DNA from: a virus
Direction: 5' to 3' (one strand)
IMG/VR virus record: IMGVR_UViG_3300032282_002562
Coordinates: 1 to 20,752 of that record
DNA: 20,752 nucleotides
This document shows, one piece after another, positions 14,094 to 20,597 of the stretch (position 1 is its first letter; every line of letters begins with the position of its first letter). Under the pieces are notes generated by a model. The model did not search any database. It was not told the origin of the DNA and saw only the letters and a list, made by a program, of their open reading frames with translations. Both the position numbers and the translations under genes were made by a program.

Positions 14094-15677
14094 TCAAGAG
14101 GCATTAATTATAGCCAGTGAACCATATACAACATTATTTATAATAAAAAATGTCCATACATCTGTCGCAGCATTAGTAGTTGTTCTTGGTGGAACAATAC
14201 CACCTGCCCATTTAGGTCCGGACATACCAGCAGAAGTATTAGAAGCCCAAGTTAAACTATAACCAGCGCCTGTATTATAAACTTGAGCTGAGAATGTAAA
14301 TACACCATTATTCGATGTAACAGCTGTTGGTGGGTTGGTAAAAGTGATTGTTGAAGAAGCACCCATATTAACTAAGAAGTGAGTAGCGCCATCACCAGTG
14401 TTTAAATCAACAACAGTTGTAGAAGAAGCCACGGTAACAACGCGAGTAGCTTCATTGGAAATAACTGCTCCGTTGAATGTAATAGTATTACTAAATGTTT
14501 GAGTGTTCGTCCAAGTATACTGAGCAGATGTATTGGTGTTAACAGTTGACCAATATGGCGATCCAGTTGTACCATTAGATGTTAACAACTGTCCAGCAGA
14601 TCCTGCTCCACCATTGGCATATATTGGAAGCCCAGAAACAGTTACTCTACTTGTATTAGCAACAAAAGAAGTACCAACTGTATAAGCGGCAGCATTAACA
14701 GTATTTGCTAAAATAGAAGTTGAAAAAGTAATTGTATTTTGGAATGTTTGAGTGTTGGACCAAGTATACTGAGAAGCTACGTTAGTACCTGCAGCTGCAG
14801 CTGCCCAGTATACGTTACCAGCGCCATTAGATGTTAAAACATAGCCAGCTGTTCCTTGTGAACCTGTCGAGTCAATAATCTGAGCGCCAGAATTTACTAT
14901 TAATTTACCACTAGAAAGTATTTGAACATTACTTGAAAACGTATGAACATTGGTCCATGCATACTGAGCAGCTACGTTAACGCCAGATACAGTTGACCAA
15001 TAAGGCGAACCAGTTGAACCGTTAGATGTTAATACTTGACCAGATGTACCAGTAGAACCATTAGCTGAAAATGGTATAGTCGATAATGTTAATTGTGATG
15101 AGTTTGCTATAAAGTTAGTACCAACAGTATAAGAAGCAGCATTAACCGTACCAGTAATAAAAGAACCAGTAGAGTTAGCTATAAATCCATTGGAGTTTAA
15201 TGTTGTTGTATTGGCAACAAAAATTGACCCGACTGTATAAGAAGCAGCATTAACTGCACCATTAACATACGATCCAGTAGAATTTGCGATAAATCCATTG
15301 GAGTTTAATGTTGTTGTGTTGGCGACAAAAATCGAACCAATAGTATAGGAAGATGCGTTAATAACACCACCATAAACACCAGTGGTATTAACGGTTACGC
15401 CTGATGTTGTAATTGATAAGGCATTAACTGTCCCAGTAGTAAATATACCAGAAGCATTAGCCAAAACAACTGAAGCGATATTGGCGGAACTTGTCGCATA
15501 AACAGTAGCGACGTTGGCGACGCCAGTAGTAGTAAAAGCAGTGGCGTTTACCAACCCTGTAGAGTAAACACCAGAATTGTTTGCCACAAAACTATTACCA
15601 GTAATGGTAGTAGAATTGGCAATAAAAGCTGTGTTTACTGTAAGAGAGTTTTTTACTACAAAATTGCTGTCGGCCAT
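14094..15677 (-). CDS. Tail fibre or adhesin with 36-residue repeats
   Basis: A 527-residue Asn/Ser/Thr-rich protein. The first half is made of repeats of the type VNAASYTVGSIFVANTTTLN plus SNGFIANSTGSYVNGA; three consecutive units are spaced 36 residues apart. The second half has three copies of a module GQVLTSNGSTGSPYWSTV followed by a Tyr/Trp-rich AQYTWTNTQTF. The C-terminal 110 residues form a distinct domain (FTFSAQVYN, GPKWAGGIVPP, DVWTFFIIN) shared with the 170-residue protein at 18209-18721. Such repeats are common in trimeric β-rich fibre shafts of marine T4-like phages. ATG 15677 has AGGGG upstream, and an exact late promoter box lies about 30 bases before it. Confidence 0.82.
   Translation of the reverse strand: MADSNFVVKNSLTVNTAFIANSTTITGNSFVANNSGVYSTGLVNATAFTTTGVANVATVYATSSANIASVVLANASGIFTTGTVNALSITTSGVTVNTTGVYGGVINASSYTIGSIFVANTTTLNSNGFIANSTGSYVNGAVNAASYTVGSIFVANTTTLNSNGFIANSTGSFITGTVNAASYTVGTNFIANSSQLTLSTIPFSANGSTGTSGQVLTSNGSTGSPYWSTVSGVNVAAQYAWTNVHTFSSNVQILSSGKLIVNSGAQIIDSTGSQGTAGYVLTSNGAGNVYWAAAAAGTNVASQYTWSNTQTFQNTITFSTSILANTVNAAAYTVGTSFVANTSRVTVSGLPIYANGGAGSAGQLLTSNGTTGSPYWSTVNTNTSAQYTWTNTQTFSNTITFNGAVISNEATRVVTVASSTTVVDLNTGDGATHFLVNMGASSTITFTNPPTAVTSNNGVFTFSAQVYNTGAGYSLTWASNTSAGMSGPKWAGGIVPPRTTTNAATDVWTFFIINNVVYGSLAIINAS
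14135..14142 (-). promoter_or_regulatory. T4-type late promoter TATAAATA before the Tyr/Pro-rich gene
   Basis: The minus strand reads TTATAAATAATGT within the last codons of the 527-residue fibre gene, an exact match to the late -10 element. It lies about 50 bases before the ATG at 14084. Because it is inside coding sequence, it could be chance in AT-rich DNA, but the spacing suits a promoter for the Tyr/Pro-rich protein and the oxygenase run. Confidence 0.5.
15181..15360 (-). repeat. 108-bp tandem repeats in the fibre gene
   Basis: The + strand segment starting ATAAATCCATTGGAGTTTAA at 15181 recurs at 15289 with few changes, an offset of 108 bases or 36 codons. A further diverged copy extends in the 5' direction of the gene. 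The repeats encode the fibre shaft unit and are similar enough at DNA level to recombine. Confidence 0.75.
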
Positions 15678-15706
15678 GGTTCACTTTCCCCTGTTGGCGT
15701 TTATTT

Positions 15707-15714
15707 TATTTATA
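15707..15714 (-). promoter_or_regulatory. T4-type late promoter TATAAATA before the 527-residue fibre gene
   Basis: The minus strand reads GATTATATAAATAAAATAAAC in the space between the chaperone gene and the fibre gene, containing an exact TATAAATA. It lies about 30 bases before the ATG at 15677. Confidence 0.72.
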
Positions 15715-15723
15715 TAATCAATT

Positions 15724-16191
15724 TTATGGTTTTGTTGGCCAAGTTACTGACCATGGAAATTGTTCAGATTGTGTAATATCTCTCAGCTGTTGACGATATG
15801 TTGCCCAAGCCGATTTATCAACCGGAGCATCGGCTAACTGTGTCCAATCGCATTCTGAAAGAAATTGATTTCGTTGATCTCTGATGCTTTTTGTTTGTTC
15901 TTCATCTTTACGAGCTTTGTATTCGGCTTCTTCTTTGGGATCAGTAAAAACTGGACCAAGAATGTATTTTGTATACCACTTACCATCTATCTCTTCTACA
16001 CCATCATATTGACTAGATTGATAAACAGTTCCACCAGTAGCTTGAGGTCCTTCAAAAACAGGATCTACACCAAGTTCGTCGAGTACTTCCAGAGTAGTTA
16101 ATTCCCACGATGCGCCAGTTGTTTCTGCTTGATATCTGCGAAACTCTTCTTCATACATTACCTGACCAGTTGATCTTATTCTTATTTGCAT
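15724..16191 (-). CDS. Tail fibre assembly chaperone-like protein
   Basis: A 155-residue protein. The C-terminal 55 residues, with RNQFLSECDWTQLADAPVD and WATYRQQLRDITQ, match the phage tail assembly chaperone family (Pfam Phage_tail_APC; typical phrase R-x-x-L-L-x-x-x-D-W-T-Q-L-x-D-A-P). Such proteins help fibres fold or trimerise and are usually coded next to the fibre they serve. The N-terminal 100 residues (MQIRIRSTGQVMYEEEFRRY...) are specific to this type. The frame also has an ATG at 16212, but AAGGA lies seven bases before ATG 16191 and nothing comparable precedes 16212, so 16191 is chosen. The gene follows the 664-residue fibre by 13 bases, making that fibre the probable client. Confidence 0.75.
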   Translation of the reverse strand: MQIRIRSTGQVMYEEEFRRYQAETTGASWELTTLEVLDELGVDPVFEGPQATGGTVYQSSQYDGVEEIDGKWYTKYILGPVFTDPKEEAEYKARKDEEQTKSIRDQRNQFLSECDWTQLADAPVDKSAWATYRQQLRDITQSEQFPWSVTWPTKP

Positions 16192-16204
16192 TTTTGTTTC
16201 CTTT

Positions 16205-18199
16205 TTATGCAATAGCTAGGAAAATATAAGTTGCACCGTTGATATTAACGGTAGCGTTAGCGGTAGATGTGACTGTAAAGCCCGTGCTGGCAGCATAGCA
16301 ACCATTGTTGCCTGTGACTTCTGCTGCTGTGCTGTTCATACGCAAGTATGGGCTGGATGAGCTGGTAAAGCCTCTCGCGCTGTCAAAGACATACCAATTG
16401 CCATAAGCATCTGTGCGCTTAACCATTAACCACCTTGCGCCGCCAGCTCCAAATCCGCAGTCGATAGTTTGTGTTCCACCAGTACCAGTGAATGATCCAA
16501 CTTTGCTAATTCCTGCAAGGGTTGCAAAGAGGTAGGCAACGTAGGTGAGTCCGCTGCCGCTGGTGGCGAAATAAGGTCCTACAGTAAAGTATGAAGATGT
16601 TGGCGCAGATGGATATGCGCCCGAATCCGATTGAGGATTATCCGATTGCAAGCTCAAACTATATAAACCATTCGCTCCTGCTGTCAAATCTTTATGATAT
16701 ACAGTCCATTCACGCGCTAAGTTTCTGCATTTAATAATTATACAACCTGGTGTAGATCCTAAATTATGTGAAATATTTTGAGTTGATCCTGTCCCCGTAT
16801 AGCAAACTTCATCAAAGAAGCCGCGAGCGCGTTTGAAATTCCAATTTATAAACGAGTAACCACTGCCGTTAACAGCATAACCTCCAGCATCAGCCCCTAA
16901 TGTATATCCATTCTGAACTGCAAAACTAGCTAAAGTATTTGTTGCATTAGAATAATTGTTTGTTGTTGTTACTTCAGCGGCTGTTGCTGATGTTACTAAC
17001 AGTCGATTTGCTCCCCGCAATCTATCAAAATCAGTAGGTCCAGTTCCTAATGCACCGTTTCTGTCTGCAACCCACATCATATCAACAGGAGATATAGACG
17101 TTGTAACAGTTGTAATTGCGCCTGTTCCAGTTCTTGTAGCTGGTTCAAACACACTCGTCCCTGTTGTCGGTGTAGCCATCGGACCACGACGAATGGCGAT
17201 GTAGATGAATGCATAATGATCATTATCAGGATCAGGCACAGTAAAACTAGTCGCATTTATTGTTAGACCACCTGTACCTGCAGCTTCCGCAGATCCGAGA
17301 GCTAGCGTTAATAATGAAAAATCTCCAGATGCTCCTAATCCACGCATTGTATCATAAATATACCAATTTTGTGGGCCATTAGTTCTCTTATATAATATAC
17401 ATTGCGGCTCATATCCAAGATTTACAGTTGCAGGTATCGTAAACGACCCACAAGTAATCACATTGTCAGTGCCAGCAGAGCCAAAGCCTCCTGCATCATG
17501 GGCGAATAGGTAGGCTACGTAGGTTACACCGTTAACGTTTGTTCCATAAGGAGAGCTAACCAATATGTTTGTAGAAGTTGGCGTGTCCGTAGGACTCCAA
17601 AAATCTGCGGATGCTGCGGCTGATGTTAGTAACAAACCTTTATCTGCGATACTGCGATGCCATACAAACCAATTACCAGTTGCGCTTGTGGATTTAACAA
17701 AAATACATCCCGGAGTGCTTCCTAAGTTATGAGGAATAGAACGTCCGCTTGTTCCATTCCCCGTATACGTCACAATATCAAAGAACTTCGCTTGTTTGCG
17801 GAAGGTCCATGAGGCGTAATTAGTTCCGCTTAAATTTACAGCTTCTGTTACAGCATCCGAACCTAAAGTAAAACCGCTTGCTGTAAAGCCAGTTAATGCA
17901 GTAGTTCTAGCAATTTGCGAGGCAGTATTACCTGTATAAATGTTATAAGTTGCACCACGGGCAGTATCGTAAACAGAATGATTAGTTGCTACATTTCTAC
18001 CACTAAAAAATACAGCACCACCTTTGGTAGACAAGTCAATGCCGTTAGTAATTGTTCTATTTGCGCTGTCGCCCGTATACAAATACGTCGAAAACACATC
18101 TTCAATGTATACTGGTGCTGCGGCTGGTGCTGCTGCGGCTGCTGCGCCAAATCCATATCCTCTAGTAGAACCAGCTCCTTCAGTGATCAGTAACGGCAT
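16205..18199 (-). CDS. Large repeat-containing tail fibre protein, GC-richer
   Basis: A 664-residue Gly/Ser/Thr-rich protein made of repeated β-rich modules. Two full modules share WTFRKQAKFFD / WNFKRARGFFD, then a YTG-G core, HNLGSTPGCI(F/I)(V/I)K and a NW-V-(W/Y)H strand. Two more diverged copies carry EPQCILYKRTNGPQNWYIYD and ARWLMVKRTDAYGNWYVFDS. The layout resembles phage tail modules I know as DUF7483; that name is from memory. The C-terminal part ends GATYIFLAIA. Residues 20-35 are an Ala/Pro linker. Base composition differs from the neighbours: row 16261-16320 has 31 of 60 G+C against 20 of 60 in row 1501-1560, suggesting recent acquisition. GAGG lies seven bases before the ATG. Confidence 0.82.
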   Translation of the reverse strand: MPLLITEGAGSTRGYGFGAAAAAAPAAAPVYIEDVFSTYLYTGDSANRTITNGIDLSTKGGAVFFSGRNVATNHSVYDTARGATYNIYTGNTASQIARTTALTGFTASGFTLGSDAVTEAVNLSGTNYASWTFRKQAKFFDIVTYTGNGTSGRSIPHNLGSTPGCIFVKSTSATGNWFVWHRSIADKGLLLTSAAASADFWSPTDTPTSTNILVSSPYGTNVNGVTYVAYLFAHDAGGFGSAGTDNVITCGSFTIPATVNLGYEPQCILYKRTNGPQNWYIYDTMRGLGASGDFSLLTLALGSAEAAGTGGLTINATSFTVPDPDNDHYAFIYIAIRRGPMATPTTGTSVFEPATRTGTGAITTVTTSISPVDMMWVADRNGALGTGPTDFDRLRGANRLLVTSATAAEVTTTNNYSNATNTLASFAVQNGYTLGADAGGYAVNGSGYSFINWNFKRARGFFDEVCYTGTGSTQNISHNLGSTPGCIIIKCRNLAREWTVYHKDLTAGANGLYSLSLQSDNPQSDSGAYPSAPTSSYFTVGPYFATSGSGLTYVAYLFATLAGISKVGSFTGTGGTQTIDCGFGAGGARWLMVKRTDAYGNWYVFDSARGFTSSSSPYLRMNSTAAEVTGNNGCYAASTGFTVTSTANATVNINGATYIFLAIA

Positions 18200-18208
18200 A
18201 TTTTATCC

Positions 18209-18721
18209 TCAAGTGTATTTGGTTTGTGAAGCTAAGACTGTATATGCTGCTGAACCAGTTTTAATGATCGTATAGGTATATCCATCAATACCAGAAGCAT
18301 TACCAGCAGTTGGTGCTGAACCACCCTGCCATTTTGGTGTTACTTGTGTTCCATCAATGTAAATCGTATTGCTATAATAAGCAGTTGTTCCTTGTGTAAC
18401 AAGCATGGCAAAAGTAATTGTTTGTCCTGTAGCCAAAGCAGTATTTAATGTAGTGCCAGAAGAGAATGCAACATTTGGATTCCAGTTAGCAGCTGCATTT
18501 GTTGTTAAATACATTACCGACTGACTAGAAAGATAATATGTCATTGTACTGTTTGCAGCTGTTGCCGATACGTTTGTCGTTTCTGCTGCATTTAAAAGAA
18601 GTGTTCCAATAGAAGAAGCAGAACCAGTCAACGAAAGAGTCGCATTAGAAGTTATTACATTTGAAGATGTATTTACTGTTAAATACTGGGCTGATTTTGC
18701 TAATTCATTACTGACGGTCAT
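18209..18721 (-). CDS. Small tail fibre or adhesin-like protein
   Basis: A 170-residue Ser/Thr/Ala-rich, β-rich protein. The C-terminal half (TITFAMLVTQ, TPKWQGGSAPTAGNASGIDG, YTYTIIKTGSAAYTVLASQ) parallels the C-terminal domain of the 527-residue fibre (FTFSAQVYN, GPKWAGGIVPP, DVWTFFIINNVVYGSLAI), so both carry the same terminal module. Marine T4-like phages often carry such proteins in their fibre clusters. ATG 18721 has AAGGA at good spacing, and a late promoter box precedes it. A receptor-binding or fibre-tip role is inferred from the domain and neighbours; no enzyme motif is seen. Confidence 0.72.
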   Translation of the reverse strand: MTVSNELAKSAQYLTVNTSSNVITSNATLSLTGSASSIGTLLLNAAETTNVSATAANSTMTYYLSSQSVMYLTTNAAANWNPNVAFSSGTTLNTALATGQTITFAMLVTQGTTAYYSNTIYIDGTQVTPKWQGGSAPTAGNASGIDGYTYTIIKTGSAAYTVLASQTKYT

Positions 18722-18741
18722 TTGTTATTCCTTTTTATTAT

Positions 18742-18749
18742 TATTTATT
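18742..18749 (-). promoter_or_regulatory. Late promoter box (AATAAATA) before the fibre block
   Basis: The minus strand reads CATCTAATAAATAATAATAA. The box AATAAATA overlaps the stop codon of the methyltransferase gene and lies about 20 bases before the ATG at 18721. This is the same stop-codon overlap seen before genes 18 and 19. Confidence 0.55.
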
Positions 18750-19278
18750 AGATGCTTATCCTCGATGGTTTTACTGCTTTCATAACAAAAAATAATTCTT
18801 CATCGGTTTCTTTTACATAAACATCATCAAAATCTGCCTTATATAAAGAACGATAGTCGGTCATCTGACTAACACCAGTTTGCTTTGTATATTCAGTTTG
18901 TTTTAGAAACACTAAACTATCAGATTGAATAACTCTTGTATGCCCTGGATCACCCCATGCCCATTGAGATTTATAAGAAGGACATTTTGCGAATATTTTT
19001 CCCTCTGGCTTTAGTATTCTCCAAAACTCACTAAACTGATTGAAGAAAAATTTATAATCTCCCTGCCTACCAGTATGTTCCAAAACATCATATGCATGGA
19101 TTTCATCAAACTCATTATCCTCAAATGGATAAGGTAAAACACAAAGATCATGAACAACGTCAGGCTTGTGACATTCCTCAATATCTAATGTTACCAAATT
19201 ATCCCAAGCTTCGAATCCCTTCGAAAAGAGAACTTTTTTTCTTGCAGCCCCACAACCAATTAATAATTCTTTTCTCAT
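18748..19278 (-). CDS. Class I SAM-dependent methyltransferase
   Basis: A 176-residue protein with a compact Rossmann methyltransferase core. Motif I is LLIGCG at 5-10, followed by an acidic strand end LDIE (31-34), a VVHDL segment with D44, and motif IV-like FDEIHAYDVLEHTG at 57-70. The VLEH phrase, RILKPEGKIFAKCP at 87-100 and the general spacing match the Methyltransf_11 type. The family transfers a methyl group from S-adenosylmethionine; the substrate cannot be told. Phages use such enzymes for nucleotides, lipids, sugars or proteins; here it lies between a 2OG oxygenase and fibre genes, so modification of a virion component is possible. AAGGTG is five bases before the ATG. Confidence 0.85.
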   Translation of the reverse strand: MRKELLIGCGAARKKVLFSKGFEAWDNLVTLDIEECHKPDVVHDLCVLPYPFEDNEFDEIHAYDVLEHTGRQGDYKFFFNQFSEFWRILKPEGKIFAKCPSYKSQWAWGDPGHTRVIQSDSLVFLKQTEYTKQTGVSQMTDYRSLYKADFDDVYVKETDEELFFVMKAVKPSRISI

Positions 19279-19354
19279 AATATCACCTTATCCAAAAACA
19301 TGATTACCGACATGGTATAACTTTATCCATGGCGCTCCATATATCTTACCGCCA

Positions 19355-19936
19355 TTATCTCATGAGGCTCATTTGGTTTAAAGATTGAGTTCTGAGCTCC
19401 CAATCAAACTTATTTATCTTGTAACCAAACATCCACAAAACACGAGAAGTGTTTCCTTCTACGGTAGATACCGAGTGAACGACGTCCGATGGTAGATAGC
19501 AGTGTAAGTCGCCGACACTAAGCTTAATTGGAAGACCCCCAACTTGCAACAATCCACCCGAATCGGCTGCTCTCGTCAAAATGTTGCAGCGTAATACATG
19601 AAGCTTACCCCCATTTTCCATGGGGTCTTTGTGGGCGTATACATCCCCGCCAGGATAAGTACAGCTAACAACAACTCCGTCTTTACCACCTCCCTCAACA
19701 CTTTTCTCGAGATCATGGAGACGAAGTCGATCTGTTATCTTTGAGAAAATAGAATGAACAATTTCAGGATAAACGAACCTGTCCCCATACAGTCTAGTAG
19801 TTAGTCTACCTTCGTACCCCCTAAGTCCACGACTGATCCCTTTATCAAGATACCCCAAAGGGATACCCTCATCAACAAATTGATTAAGCTCGTGTATTTC
19901 TTCTGGAGATAAAAACTCTCTTACAATAATTAGCAT
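19355..19936 (-). CDS. 2OG-Fe(II) oxygenase family protein
   Basis: A 193-residue protein with the double-stranded β-helix signature. The FLSPEEIHELNQFV opening (8-21) is typical of the family. Iron ligands are H102 and D104 (YAHKDP) and H154 (DVVHSV); R165 (SRVLWMFGYKI) is the likely 2-oxoglutarate binder. LRCNILTRAADSGGLLQVGG lies between, as expected. It is the third such enzyme in the window and is not an obvious recent copy of the other two. The gene is GC-richer than its TusA neighbour (29 of 60 in row 19501-19560), suggesting a different origin. No clear ribosome site is seen before ATG 19936. The substrate is unknown. Confidence 0.82.
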   Translation of the reverse strand: MLIIVREFLSPEEIHELNQFVDEGIPLGYLDKGISRGLRGYEGRLTTRLYGDRFVYPEIVHSIFSKITDRLRLHDLEKSVEGGGKDGVVVSCTYPGGDVYAHKDPMENGGKLHVLRCNILTRAADSGGLLQVGGLPIKLSVGDLHCYLPSDVVHSVSTVEGNTSRVLWMFGYKINKFDWELRTQSLNQMSLMR

Positions 19937-19974
19937 GACTTATAATTTTCTACAAATTTATGCATAACATAAAC

Positions 19975-20199
19975 TCACTTTTTTTCAATATAAACTTTTA
20001 TATGTGTTGAGAAACTATCAATTTTTAATAGGTTATGTTTTGTTGAATTACAATAATCAACAAAATCATAGTGTGCTATAGGATCTGTTGTTATTACAAT
20101 CAAAATGTCACCTATAGTTAATTCGTTTATTTTCTTATGTGCTTTTATAATTGGAATAGGACACATTAAACCTGTTAAATCATATTCGTATGATTTCAA
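19975..20199 (-). CDS. tusA: TusA-family sulfur carrier protein
   Basis: A 74-residue protein with the full TusA/SirA fold pattern: strand YDLTGLMCPIPIIKAHKKIN with the diagnostic CPxP motif (C13-P14-I15-P16), then INELTIGDILIVITTDPIAH, where the G-D and TDP match E. coli TusA, and VDYCNSTKHNLL. C13 is the persulfide-carrying cysteine of the family. TusA proteins relay sulfur for tRNA 2-thiouridine, molybdenum cofactor or sulfur oxidation. The start is TTG at 20199, overlapping the cupin stop as TTGA, so translation is coupled; the only later Met (residue 12) lies inside the active-site motif. No ribosome site is seen. It is very AT-rich (16 of 60 G+C in row 20041-20100). A TusA in a phage structural region is unexpected. 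Confidence 0.85.
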   Translation of the reverse strand: MKSYEYDLTGLMCPIPIIKAHKKINELTIGDILIVITTDPIAHYDFVDYCNSTKHNLLKIDSFSTHIKVYIEKK

Positions 20200-20597
20200 T
20201 TATTTAATACCGGATGTGTCAAATTTATTACTGTTTTAGAAGCTTCCATTAGATCAGAGTCCGGAGGTAATATTTCTCCATCATCATCACGAAGAGCGTG
20301 CACACAAGCTATCAATGCTTCGTCAGTTAATGAAACAAACGAATGTAGTTTATTTGCGCGGGTGACAATTAAGTGTGGAGCCTCAAACTCAACTTCAATT
20401 CCTTCGCAAAATGCGCGAACTGTACCAGAAGCAAGAAGAGTGACATGGTCATAGACGTGCATATGACCTTCCATTTTCTGCCCCTTCTGTGTAAATTTCA
20501 TATATTTTACAAAAACATTCCCAGCAATAGCTACTTGGGAATTTGGAACCCCTTTAATTTCTAAATCGTCTCTATGTTTTGGCTGACTATTGAGCAT
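20196..20597 (-). CDS. Cupin-domain protein
   Basis: A 133-residue single-domain cupin. The first motif is EGHMHVYDHVTLLASGTV, with probable metal ligands H45, H47 and H51, and the family glycine at the end. The second motif includes PHLIVTRANKLHSFVSL, with ligand H85 and a β-strand ending ALIACVHALRD. Cupins bind Fe, Mn or Zn and include dioxygenases, isomerases and simple binding proteins, so the reaction cannot be given. ATG 20597 has a very strong ribosome site (GGAGGA). It overlaps the upstream gene by 11 bases and the TusA gene by 4, forming a coupled run. Confidence 0.8.
   Translation of the reverse strand: MLNSQPKHRDDLEIKGVPNSQVAIAGNVFVKYMKFTQKGQKMEGHMHVYDHVTLLASGTVRAFCEGIEVEFEAPHLIVTRANKLHSFVSLTDEALIACVHALRDDDGEILPPDSDLMEASKTVINLTHPVLNN

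Noticed and set aside
16191-16212. ATG at 16212 as the start of the chaperone gene.
   Set aside because: No ribosome site precedes it, whereas AAGGA stands seven bases before ATG 16191.
19409-19418. GATAAATA in the oxygenase gene as a late promoter for the methyltransferase gene.
   Set aside because: It is inside coding sequence, one base off consensus and about 130 bases from the next start, so chance is likely in AT-rich DNA.
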